A DNA stretch of 64,000 nt from Martinezella hainanensis (lineage in GTDB: Bacteria > Pseudomonadota > Alphaproteobacteria > Rhizobiales > Rhizobiaceae): the NCBI RefSeq assembly GCF_900094555.1, contig NZ_FMAC01000003.1, positions 372,001 to 436,000 on the forward strand. The letters are read 5' to 3'. Shown here one piece after another: positions 1-8,210 of the stretch. Under the pieces are notes generated by a model that did not search any database, was not told the DNA's origin, and worked only from the letters and a program-made list of their open reading frames with translations. The translations under genes were made by a program, and so were the position numbers. The first letter of the stretch is position 1; each line of letters starts with the position of its first letter.

Positions 1-402
1 GTCCAGCAGAAGGGCATCCAGCCCGATTTCAACCTGCGCGGCGTCTTCCGCACCGGCAAGGACGGGCAATACTGGTTCCGAGCGGTGAAGCCGAAATACT
101 ATCCAATCCCGGACGATGGTCCTGTCGGGAAGCTGCTCGATGCGCTCGGCCGCCATCCCTATCGGCCCGCCCATCTGCATTACATCATCAAGGCGGATGG
201 CTTCGAGACATTGACGACCCATATCTTCGATCCCGACGACCCCTATATCCATTCCGATGCGGTCTTCGGGGTCAAGGAAAGCCTGCTTGCCGAATTCAGG
301 CTCACCGAAGATCCCGCCCGCGCCAAGGATCTCGGTTTCCGCGGCCCGTTCTGGCAGGTCGAGCACGATTTCGTGCTGGCGCCAGAGCGCAAGCGAAACT
401 AG
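1..402 (+). CDS. Intradiol ring-cleavage dioxygenase, C-terminal part
   Basis: The frame is open from the first base of the window, so the N-terminal half lies outside; 133 residues are visible out of the usual 280-300. The family opens catechol or hydroxyquinol rings between the two hydroxyls using non-haem Fe(III). Seen here are a Tyr ligand region (KYYPIP), the conserved DGPVGKLL stretch, and RPAHLHY carrying the two His ligands. The fit is to the catechol/hydroxyquinol 1,2-dioxygenase branch; which substrate cannot be decided without the N-terminus. It would act in the cytoplasm in the beta-ketoadipate or hydroxyquinol route. Its operon partners, if any, lie upstream of the window; a palindromic repeat follows the stop immediately. 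Confidence 0.88.
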   Translation, partial: VQQKGIQPDFNLRGVFRTGKDGQYWFRAVKPKYYPIPDDGPVGKLLDALGRHPYRPAHLHYIIKADGFETLTTHIFDPDDPYIHSDAVFGVKESLLAEFRLTEDPARAKDLGFRGPFWQVEHDFVLAPERKRN

Positions 403-452
403 AGCGTGATGCCGAAAGGTGTGGGCGGTTTTCGGACGACATCCGGCTCTAG
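401..452. repeat. RIME-like palindromic intergenic element
   Basis: An imperfect inverted repeat begins at the stop codon of the dioxygenase gene. Outer arms AGAGC / GCTCT, then GATGCCGAAA on the left against TTTTCGGACGACATC on the right. This arrangement resembles the rhizobial intergenic mosaic element (RIME1) family. Its position right behind a gene suggests it ends up in the 3' end of the transcript as a hairpin, possibly acting in termination or mRNA stability. The family name comes from memory of similar palindromes, not a search. Confidence 0.6.
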
Positions 453-621
453 GCGACAAGCGATCGCGGCGCTCCATCATGGGCGCTGCGGACGCTCGAA
501 CTTGCTTGTGGAAATTCTTCGTCGCAGGTAGTGACGCGTAATTCTTCAATACAACCTTAGAATAACGTGAAAGTAAGCTTTCCCGAATAAATGTAGTTTC
601 CAAGTCTCAGAAGGCTCGCCG

Positions 622-2112
622 ATGCCGCTGGGGATAGGAAGCGCCATGCCATCGATCGATATCATCGTTCCAAAATCTGCTCCACGCCGATGGCAGGAGA
701 TCGTTGTCGCGTGTCTGCAAACAGACGGACACGACATCGCCGTCATACATGAATCCGGGTCGGACGCATGGCCGGCAACGGTCAACGCCGCTCTTTCTTT
801 CGAGCGCAAGATCTTTCGCCGACGAGATCCGGCTCTTGCCGCGCCATTGTTGCAAATCCCAGCAAGCGGTCGCAACCGGTCCGCAGCACTTCGGCTGGAT
901 CTTACAGGCAATGTCGCGCCATCGGATGTTCCAACCATTGCGCTGAACTTCGACGGCTTCAATTCCGACCTATCGGTTGCGACGGCGGTCGCCGCCGGCA
1001 CGTTGCCTGTCATCGAAGCCTTTCTGGATGGGAGGACCGTCATAGACCGAGCCTGGCCAATGATCGACAAACGTGAGTCCGTTGCGCTCGGCGTTGAGGA
1101 TGTCCTGGCGCGCGCCATCACGCTTGCCGTTTCCGTGGTTCGCGCCTTTGTCGAGAACCGGCTCGTCTTGCATGAGCCGATCTCCGTGGCATCCGAGGGC
1201 CTGACAGGTGAAACGGCATCTTTTGCGTCGACTTATTTGACGGCAGCGCTACCGCGCTTGGGCCAAGAGGCATTGCGGCGTGCGCGCTTTCGCCATGCGC
1301 ATTGGCGTGTCGGCTATCGCTTCACGGACGGGCCGGGTGTGGCGAGCGCCTTTGAGCTTGGCTGCGGTTGGTCGGTGCTCCCGGATACGGGAGATCGCTT
1401 TTATGCGGACCCCTTTCCGTTTCAATGGCGGGGTCATTCCTTCCTCTTTGTGGAGGATTATCCGCATGCGACAGGCAAGGCCGTCATCTCCGTCGTGCCG
1501 TTCGATGCCGCCGGCGTGCCCGGAAAGCCGCGCTGCGTGCTGGAGGAGCCATACCATCTCTCCTATCCGCAGGTCTTCGAACGTGACGGCGCGATCTGGA
1601 TGCTGCCGGAGGCGAGTTCTGGCGGAAAACTCGTTCTCTATCGGGCGACAGAGTTTCCGGATCGCTGGGCTCCCGAAGCCGTGCTCGTCGAGGGCGAGAT
1701 TTCCGATGCGACCCTGCTCGATCATGGCGGACAGCTCTGGCTCTTTGCGACCGATCGCGACGGCTATGGCAGCACGTCCGATACGCTCGTGGTCTTCCGT
1801 GCGTCGCGGCTCGCCGGCCCTTGGAAGCCGCATGTGTTGAACCCGGTTCTCATCGATCGTCGCATGGCGCGCCCGGGAGGCGCTTTCGTCCGCGAGGGCG
1901 GCGGCATCTATCTACCGGTTCAGGACGGAACGCTCGGTTACGGCGGCGGGCTCGGTATGTCGCAATTACTGGAGCTGGATGAGAAGGTGGTTCGGCTATC
2001 GCCGCCCCGCCCGATCGCGGCGCATGGCGATTGGCCCTATCCGAAAATCCATACGCTCAACCGCTCAGGCCGATTGGAGGTTATCGACGGGATCGCAGCC
2101 GTGCGAAAGTGA
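622..2112 (+). CDS. Glucosamine inositolphosphorylceramide transferase-like beta-propeller protein
   Basis: A 496-residue protein. The C-terminal half (about residues 250-480) has the repeated, aromatic-rich blades of a five-bladed glycosidase/glycosyltransferase-like propeller: YADPFPF at 261-267, FVEDY at 276-280, HLSYP at 312-316, then LPEAS and TSDTLVVF. These match the domain found in the GIPC glucosamine transferase family and in bacterial proteins annotated after it. The N-terminal half has a weak formyltransferase-like look and no clear motif. Its place at the edge of a polysaccharide cluster suggests a sugar-modifying or sugar-transferring role. An in-frame ATG at 646 with AGGAAG before it is an alternative start. 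The last 48 bases overlap the convergent glycosyltransferase gene. Substrate unknown. Confidence 0.72.
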   Translation: MPLGIGSAMPSIDIIVPKSAPRRWQEIVVACLQTDGHDIAVIHESGSDAWPATVNAALSFERKIFRRRDPALAAPLLQIPASGRNRSAALRLDLTGNVAPSDVPTIALNFDGFNSDLSVATAVAAGTLPVIEAFLDGRTVIDRAWPMIDKRESVALGVEDVLARAITLAVSVVRAFVENRLVLHEPISVASEGLTGETASFASTYLTAALPRLGQEALRRARFRHAHWRVGYRFTDGPGVASAFELGCGWSVLPDTGDRFYADPFPFQWRGHSFLFVEDYPHATGKAVISVVPFDAAGVPGKPRCVLEEPYHLSYPQVFERDGAIWMLPEASSGGKLVLYRATEFPDRWAPEAVLVEGEISDATLLDHGGQLWLFATDRDGYGSTSDTLVVFRASRLAGPWKPHVLNPVLIDRRMARPGGAFVREGGGIYLPVQDGTLGYGGGLGMSQLLELDEKVVRLSPPRPIAAHGDWPYPKIHTLNRSGRLEVIDGIAAVRK

Positions 2113-3207
2113 GCGCGACAGGAGCAGCTCTTCGTAACCGGCGCACATGCGGGCCGGCGAATATTGTTCCTTCAGTTGCCGTCCGGTGGCGGCAAGCCTC
2201 GCCGCAAGCGCCGGCTTGGCGATGAGTTCGGCAAGTCCTTCGGCCACTCCCCTTGCATCGGCATCGACAAAGAGCGCGGCGGCCTCGCCATCATCCGTCG
2301 TCAGCACTTCCCGCAGCACGTCCAGCTTGCTCGTGACCACCGGCAGCCCGGAAATGGCCGCCTCGACTGCGGCAAGGCCGAAGGTTTCCGTCAATGACGA
2401 GAAAGCATAGGCGTCTCCCGCCGCCAGAAACTCGAAGATGCGCGCGGGAGGCACTTCGCCGACGAGATGCAGCCTGTCGGCGACGCCATTGTCCTGAGCA
2501 AGAGCGATAATCGCATCCTGCTCGGGGCCGGTGCCAGCGATGGCGAGATGAATGTCGGGCAGATGGGCAAGGGCGCCAACGAGCGCGATCTGGTTCTTCG
2601 AATACGCCATGCGGCCGGAAGAAACGGCAAGCCATGCCTGCTGAGGGAGGCCGAAGGCGGCGCGCGCGGCTGCCTTGTCGAAGGCGACCGAAGGTGCGGG
2701 GACGCCGTGATCGATGCGTGACATCCGGCGCCGATAGGCTTTCGGGAAGGTGTCGAACTGTGCTTCCGTCCAGCGCGAATTGACGACATTGGCGTGATAG
2801 GCGCCGAGCGTGCCCATCAGTTTGTCGATCTGAGTGAGAATTCCCCTGACGCCTCTGGTTTGCGGTGCGCCGCTCTGGTTTGCGATGATGAAGTTTGCGC
2901 CGGCGAACCGCGCGCCGATGGTACCGAAAATATTGCCGTAGTGCTGGAAGGTGATGACCGCATCCGGCTGGGCGTTGCGCAAATAATTCGCAAGTCCGAC
3001 GGCCGCCCGCATTTGGCCGAGCAGACCGCGTGGCGGCTCGGTGAGGATGAAATCCGCATAAGGGTCGCGGTCGTAGACGTCGGTTTTCCTGTACATGAAG
3101 ACGGTGCGTACGTCATGGCCGCACGCGCGTAGCCCTTCACCGACCATATCCGAAATCCGCTGCGCTCCACCTGCTTCCGCCTGGGTCTGTACCTGCACGA
3201 TTTTCAT
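2065..3207 (-). CDS. GT4-family glycosyltransferase (GT-B fold)
   Basis: A 380-residue retaining glycosyltransferase of the GT4 type. The N-terminus has the donor/acceptor loop signature QAEAGGAQR. The C-terminal Rossmann half carries VSSGRMAYSKNQ, AGTGPEQ and the E-x7-E motif in TETFGLAAVEA that binds the nucleotide sugar. It would add a sugar to a lipid-linked polysaccharide repeat at the cytoplasmic face of the inner membrane. Its ATG overlaps the stop of the upstream flippase gene (ATGA), so the two are translationally coupled. Donor and linkage cannot be read from the sequence. Confidence 0.9.
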   Translation of the reverse strand: MKIVQVQTQAEAGGAQRISDMVGEGLRACGHDVRTVFMYRKTDVYDRDPYADFILTEPPRGLLGQMRAAVGLANYLRNAQPDAVITFQHYGNIFGTIGARFAGANFIIANQSGAPQTRGVRGILTQIDKLMGTLGAYHANVVNSRWTEAQFDTFPKAYRRRMSRIDHGVPAPSVAFDKAAARAAFGLPQQAWLAVSSGRMAYSKNQIALVGALAHLPDIHLAIAGTGPEQDAIIALAQDNGVADRLHLVGEVPPARIFEFLAAGDAYAFSSLTETFGLAAVEAAISGLPVVTSKLDVLREVLTTDDGEAAALFVDADARGVAEGLAELIAKPALAARLAATGRQLKEQYSPARMCAGYEELLLSRSLSHGCDPVDNLQSA

Positions 3208-4616
3208 GAGCGGCCTTTCAGGAAGGAGCGGGCGGCCAGGGCGTCTTCACCGGCAAGGAAGCCAAGGATCGATGGGTTGATGCCGATGGTGCGGCGCGCG
3301 ATGAATACGGCGGTCACGCACCAAACGATGATCGTGCCGGCGATGGCGAGCGCAGCACCGATCGGACCGAGCCAATAGGTAAGCACCGCCGTTGCACAGA
3401 GCCCGAACGCGTTGACGATGACCAGCAGCTTGAAGAGTGCGTGCTGAAGGCCCGTCAACTGCATGAGGATTTCGGTCGGTCCGCAGGCGGTGCCGATTGT
3501 CGCGCCGATGCCGAAGATGATCAGCGTCACCTGCATCGTCGGTGTTGCATAGGCGTGATTGAATATCGACAGGATCAGGTCACCGAAGATCAGGAAGGAT
3601 ACCAGCACGCACAAGGCGATGATGAAGCCGCCGAGTGCGGCCAAGCTGGTGATACGCTGCACATGCGCCTTGTCTCCAGTATAGAAGGCAGCCGAGATTT
3701 GCGGCGCGAGTGCCTGGTTGATGCCGTTGAGCGCGAGGACGACCAGCCGCATCGTTCGATCCGCCACGAAAATTGCGCCGGCGGCTTCGGGGCCGAGAAT
3801 GGCTGCGACAAGCAAGGTGCTCGCCTGGCTGAGTGCCGGCGGGAGCGCCGTGACGCCCCAGAGCCCGAATGTCACGGTCTTGAATTCATCCTTCTGTTCT
3901 TTTGTAAGCGGACCGCGCTGGGCGCGGATCGTATCGCGGAACAGGACGAATGTTTGCGGAGCGATCATGAGGAGCAGCAATCCGGCCGTCAGGTAGGTTG
4001 CCGTCACCGCGCTCATCTTAATTTGCATGAAATGGGCAAGGACGAAGACCGGGATTGCCACCGCGCGCCACAGGACGTCGCGTGGTAGCAGCGCGAAGAT
4101 GAGCGCATTCTTGGCGCGAAGGGCGCAAGCGACGAACTCCGACCAGCCAAGTGCGAAGGCCAAGACCATGGTCGCCACGCAGATCGCGAGCCATTCGGGT
4201 GTCTGTGTGCCGGCGAATGGCAAGAAGCCGATGATGAGAATGAGCAGGCTGAAGCCAGCGAGCCCGGCAAGCGAGACAAGGATGGAGCGGGCCATCATGC
4301 CGTTTGCCGAATTCAGATCATTGTTGCCGGCATATTGCGGCCAGAATCTGAGCACGGCGCTTTGCTGGCCGACGATGGCGAAGAAGGAGACCAGGCTCGC
4401 TCCGGCATAGGCGGCGCTATAGAGACCGAACTGCCGCTCATCGGTCGTCATGGCGACCGCGACGAACATCAGGAATGACAGGCCGGCACTGGCGAGCTTT
4501 ATGGCTCCCGCAACGGCTCCGCTCCTGGCAAGCGCGCCGATCGACAAGCGCAGGTTGCTCGCGAGCGGCGGCGTTTCGGCCGATAAAGTATCGCTGCTGC
4601 CAGCTTTCTCACTCAA
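3204..4616 (-). CDS. Wzx-type polysaccharide flippase (MOP superfamily)
   Basis: About 470 residues, almost entirely hydrophobic helices (roughly 12-14 segments), with no signal peptide. Composition and length fit O-antigen/EPS flippases that move undecaprenyl-linked repeat units across the inner membrane. The reading frame opens with TTG preceded by GGATTAGGGCG; no in-frame ATG occurs until inside the first helices, so a TTG start is the best reading. Coupled to the GT4 gene downstream by a 4-base overlap. It is divergent from the co-polymerase gene, with which it would work in a Wzx/Wzy-dependent pathway together with the Wzy-like protein at 8211-9764. Confidence 0.85.
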   Translation of the reverse strand: MSEKAGSSDTLSAETPPLASNLRLSIGALARSGAVAGAIKLASAGLSFLMFVAVAMTTDERQFGLYSAAYAGASLVSFFAIVGQQSAVLRFWPQYAGNNDLNSANGMMARSILVSLAGLAGFSLLILIIGFLPFAGTQTPEWLAICVATMVLAFALGWSEFVACALRAKNALIFALLPRDVLWRAVAIPVFVLAHFMQIKMSAVTATYLTAGLLLLMIAPQTFVLFRDTIRAQRGPLTKEQKDEFKTVTFGLWGVTALPPALSQASTLLVAAILGPEAAGAIFVADRTMRLVVLALNGINQALAPQISAAFYTGDKAHVQRITSLAALGGFIIALCVLVSFLIFGDLILSIFNHAYATPTMQVTLIIFGIGATIGTACGPTEILMQLTGLQHALFKLLVIVNAFGLCATAVLTYWLGPIGAALAIAGTIIVWCVTAVFIARRTIGINPSILGFLAGEDALAARSFLKGRS

Positions 4617-4794
4617 CGCCCTAATCCTGTGTTGATTGCTATCGACCGAATGGCCTGCAGCGCCTGAAATAGAGTGTATCTCTAATATCGTAAGTACTCA
4701 TGCTCGCGCTAGAACGAAGTCGCAACATGGTTACTTGCGATGTCTCAAGTCGATCACACGCTCTGGTGTAAATTCAACGGATGATTAACATTAT

Positions 4795-4816
4795 TCACTA
4801 ATACTGAATTTAGTGA
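4795..4816. promoter_or_regulatory. Inverted repeat in the divergent wzx/wzz promoter region
   Basis: Seven-base arms TCACTAA and TTAGTGA separated by eight bases lie in an AT-rich stretch about 45 bases before the preferred start of the co-polymerase gene. It could be an operator for divergent control of the polysaccharide cluster or a leader hairpin. No regulator is identified. Confidence 0.4.
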
Positions 4817-4858
4817 TGTGCGATGAGCCGGAGATCCGCAGTCGCGGAGAGGAACTGG

Positions 4859-7021
4859 ATGAAGCCGTTTAACATTGACGAGCGCTCGCTTCCGCCGCTG
4901 TTCGATGTCGGTGCCGTGTGGACCATCCTGTGGCAACGCTGGCTGACCGTGTTGGCAAGCACCGTTGTCGTGCTTCTCCTGACGCTGGCCTACCTTGCCG
5001 TTGCAAAGCCGAGCTATACCGCGACGGCTTCGGTCATGATCGATCCGCGCGATCCGCGCGCGACGAATCTCAACAATGTTCTACCTGGCATCGGCAGCGA
5101 CAGCGCGGCGATCGCAAGCCAGGTGTTCGTCATTGAATCGCGCGACCTGCTGATGAAGGTCTTTGAGAGCGAGAACATCGAGAACGATCCGGAATTTGCG
5201 GGTGGCGGTCTGCTGTCGCGTATTGGCTTGGCCTCACATCCCACGAAGGATTCGATCTTCAAAAGCTTCCAGCGTGCTGTCACGGTAGAACGTGCCGGGC
5301 TTACCTATGTCATCGATGTCAGCTTCGCGTCACGATATTCCGACAAGGCGGCACGGATCGCCAACGCCATCGTCGACCGCTACAAGGCCGGTCTATCGGG
5401 TGAGCGGGAGACTGCGAACAGCGACGTGAATTCGCTGCTTGCGAGCCGGATCGGCAATCTCCAAAAGAACGTCAGCGATGCGGAACAGGAAGTCGGAGAT
5501 TTCAAGGTTTCGCATCAGATTCTCGATGCTTCCGCCGGCGGCACGCTGCAGTCACAGATCGACAAGCTGACGGATCAGTTGATCGGCGCGCGAAGCGACG
5601 CCGATCAGGCCAAGGATAAATATGCCCAGGCCGTGGCCGCAGGCACATCGCCCGCCGGGCTCGCCAAGCTTTCGGAAGTCCTGTCCTCCGAAGCCACGGT
5701 CAAACTCCGGGAGAACTACAATCAACGGGCGGCCGATCTCGCCAACTACGAAGCCATGTACCAGCCGCGTCATCCGATCATCAAAAGACTGCGATCCGAG
5801 TTGGACAGGATGCAGGGCCTCATGGCCGTCGAGGCGCAGCGCATTACGCGGGAACTGAAGGCAAAATCCGATCTTGCCACGCAGAATGTCGCGGCGCTGC
5901 AGAAAAAGCTCGACGACCTCCGCCAAAGGCTGGAAAGCTCGGATGCGGCGCAGGTGCAGTTGCGGCAGCTGGAGGCGAAGACGAAGGCCGCGCGCACGGT
6001 GCTTGACGATTTCCTGAAGCGCGCCGAAGAGACGTCGCAGATGCAGGGCCTGCAGTTGCAGGAGGCGCGGGTGATCAGCGCCGCTGCTCCGCCGGTGCAG
6101 CCGACCTGGCCGAAACCGCTACTGTTGTTGCCTGTCAGCGCCGTGCTCGGTCTTATCATCGGTTGCGGTCTTGCTCTGGTGCGCGGGCCGAAACACCAGC
6201 CGGAACAGGATCCGACAAGCCCCATAAGACGTAGCCTCCTCGACGTCGAGCCCCACAAGGATCCTTTGCCGGAAATCGCAAAGCCGGAACCAGCGCCCGT
6301 CAATCTTGGAGAGTATCGGCTTCCGGGCGTTGCTGGTGCCGGCGCCTATCTCAGCATACGCGCGATGCGAAGACGCTTTTTCCAGGCCGGAAACGAAGCC
6401 TTTTCGCGCGATGTGCTGCAGCTCATGCGACACATCATTTCGCATCTGACGGAGCATCCGAAACCCTATGTGCTGCTGGTCTCTTCGCTTCATACGCCGC
6501 TGGCGGCGAGACTCGCAGGGGCCATGGTCGGCCTCGGTCTCCAACAGGCCGAACAGAATGTGCTGGTGGTCGAGTTCGGCGATCAGCCCGGCATGGCAGC
6601 ACCAGCGCGCAGCGGTAACGGCGTTTTCATCAGCGGCGCGAGCGGTCTGCGCACCGTCGTGTACAACAGGTCCACGACGCAGGGCGCGGAGTCGCCGGTG
6701 CGCCTTAGCCTGGACGACATATTAGCCGATGCCGGCGCCTTCGATTTCGTCCTTCTGATGGGGTCTTCCATCATTGACGGCAACTGGGACCCGGCGCTTT
6801 TTGCCGAAGCGGATCTCATGCTTTTCGCGCTCAGCCCCGGGGAAGAGACGGGCGAAATCGCCAATATGCTTCGTCAACGCCTCGATGCCGATCAAATCAG
6901 GCGCAGCGCCACGCTGACAATTGCGCCGGAGCATATCGATGTGCGCGTTAGCCAGGTGGTACGACCGATCCGATCGGCTGACAACGGAGGGCAGGGCGAC
7001 CGGATCTCTGCAAGGGGATGA
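4859..7021 (+). CDS. Wzz/GumC/ExoP-type polysaccharide co-polymerase with degenerate BY-kinase domain
   Basis: Inner-membrane chain-length regulator for Wzy-dependent export. An N-terminal Wzz domain follows a first TM helix (WLTVLASTVVVLLLTLAYL), then a long coiled-coil periplasmic arm, a Pro-rich stretch (PPVQPTWPKP) and a second TM helix. The cytoplasmic C-terminal ~190 residues resemble the autokinase domain (YVLLVSSLHTPLAARLAG, then NVLVVEFGD), but the Walker A lysine/serine are absent and Walker B lacks the usual aspartates, so ATP-driven Tyr phosphorylation looks unlikely. I chose the ATG at 4859 because GAGAGG sits six bases before it; the in-frame ATG at 4823 has no ribosome site. 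720 residues. It overlaps the GH5 gene by ATGA. Confidence 0.87.
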   Translation: MKPFNIDERSLPPLFDVGAVWTILWQRWLTVLASTVVVLLLTLAYLAVAKPSYTATASVMIDPRDPRATNLNNVLPGIGSDSAAIASQVFVIESRDLLMKVFESENIENDPEFAGGGLLSRIGLASHPTKDSIFKSFQRAVTVERAGLTYVIDVSFASRYSDKAARIANAIVDRYKAGLSGERETANSDVNSLLASRIGNLQKNVSDAEQEVGDFKVSHQILDASAGGTLQSQIDKLTDQLIGARSDADQAKDKYAQAVAAGTSPAGLAKLSEVLSSEATVKLRENYNQRAADLANYEAMYQPRHPIIKRLRSELDRMQGLMAVEAQRITRELKAKSDLATQNVAALQKKLDDLRQRLESSDAAQVQLRQLEAKTKAARTVLDDFLKRAEETSQMQGLQLQEARVISAAAPPVQPTWPKPLLLLPVSAVLGLIIGCGLALVRGPKHQPEQDPTSPIRRSLLDVEPHKDPLPEIAKPEPAPVNLGEYRLPGVAGAGAYLSIRAMRRRFFQAGNEAFSRDVLQLMRHIISHLTEHPKPYVLLVSSLHTPLAARLAGAMVGLGLQQAEQNVLVVEFGDQPGMAAPARSGNGVFISGASGLRTVVYNRSTTQGAESPVRLSLDDILADAGAFDFVLLMGSSIIDGNWDPALFAEADLMLFALSPGEETGEIANMLRQRLDADQIRRSATLTIAPEHIDVRVSQVVRPIRSADNGGQGDRISARG

Positions 7022-8151
7022 TCGTGGGACGTGGCTTGCGATCGACAATGATATCACGCCGAAGTGCTCTCAAGCTGGCAGGAGGCTCCATTCTGGCTGC
7101 TCTTCCCGCTGCTGGCGGGACGAGCGCGACGGCCAAGCCCAGAGTACCCTCGCGCGGCATCAATCTGCCCGGATGGTTCGATAAAAGCGATGGGGTGGCA
7201 CCAAGCGAGGCGGTGCTCGAAAAGCTTCGTCAATCGGGTTTTGAAACAATCCGCTTGCCGGTTAATGGCGATCTCTTGTCGGCAGGTGACACGCCCACAC
7301 TTCGTCGCATCGAGGCTGGCGTGACTGACCTCAATCGGCTGGGTTTTTCCGTCCTTGTGGACATGCATCCCTCCGCAAGTCTGCACTCGGCTCTCCGTCA
7401 GGATTTCGAGGCTGGTTCGCAAAGGGCGGCCGAGGCATGGATGGCGTTGAGCAGCGTCGTTGCCAACCTTCCGAGTGATAAGGTCTATCCCGAGCTTTTG
7501 AACGAGCCGCCCATGGGGAGCGATGCCTGGCTTCAATTGCGGGATAGGCTTGCAGAAGTCGTGCGGTCCAAATGCCCCAGCCACACGCTGATCTGGGGGC
7601 CTTCGCCCTCGCAAGGCATCTGGGAAATTGGCGAGACGCCGCCTCTCGCTGACGGCAATCAGATTGCCGCCATTCATTTCTATGCGCCCACGGCCTTCAC
7701 CCACCAATGCGAGACCTGGGATGCGTCTCCGCTTGCCCGGATTTCGAATTTGCCCTTTCCAGCGACCATCGAAACGCCTCTCGTGCAGGAGGGCATCGAC
7801 AAGCTGCGCGCCGACGGAGATGAACAGGCCGCAAGCCTCATCGAGGAACAATTGACGACGCCCTGGACCGAAGCGGCGATCGCCTCCGAATTCGTGCGAT
7901 TGAGGCGCTGGTCGGAGACGCATGACTGTCCGGTGATGATGAATGAGTTCGGCGTATTGAATTTCTGTGTCGATGCCGAAAGCAGAAGATTCTGGGTTCG
8001 AGCCGTGAGGCAGGCGGCGGAGGCCAATCAGGTCGGCTGGGCCTATTGGGAGCTCGATCAGGGTTTCGGCATCATCAAAAGCCGGGCCAGCATCGAGGGC
8101 TTCGACGGCGCCATGATTGCCGCGCTTCTGGATGGCCATGGCGGAGGTTGA
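7018..8151 (+). CDS. Exported glycoside hydrolase family 5 (cellulase-like)
   Basis: A 377-residue protein. Residues about 13-40 form a twin-arginine-type signal (SRRSALKLAGG followed by a hydrophobic stretch), so it probably reaches the periplasm folded. The GH5 (beta/alpha)8 landmarks are present: RLPVNGD, the acid/base glutamate in LNEPP, HFYAP, and the nucleophile glutamate in MMNEFGV. It would cut beta-1,4-type glucan or the cluster's own polymer. Start overlaps the co-polymerase stop, so it belongs to the same operon; such glycosidases in EPS clusters often trim or release polymer. An in-frame ATG 30 bases downstream is a possible alternative start. Substrate unproved. Confidence 0.88.
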   Translation: MIVGRGLRSTMISRRSALKLAGGSILAALPAAGGTSATAKPRVPSRGINLPGWFDKSDGVAPSEAVLEKLRQSGFETIRLPVNGDLLSAGDTPTLRRIEAGVTDLNRLGFSVLVDMHPSASLHSALRQDFEAGSQRAAEAWMALSSVVANLPSDKVYPELLNEPPMGSDAWLQLRDRLAEVVRSKCPSHTLIWGPSPSQGIWEIGETPPLADGNQIAAIHFYAPTAFTHQCETWDASPLARISNLPFPATIETPLVQEGIDKLRADGDEQAASLIEEQLTTPWTEAAIASEFVRLRRWSETHDCPVMMNEFGVLNFCVDAESRRFWVRAVRQAAEANQVGWAYWELDQGFGIIKSRASIEGFDGAMIAALLDGHGGG

Positions 8152-8210
8152 GATGCGAGGAGATACGGCATTGCGGAACGACAACTGATGCGAACGGATG
8201 GAGACTGGTG

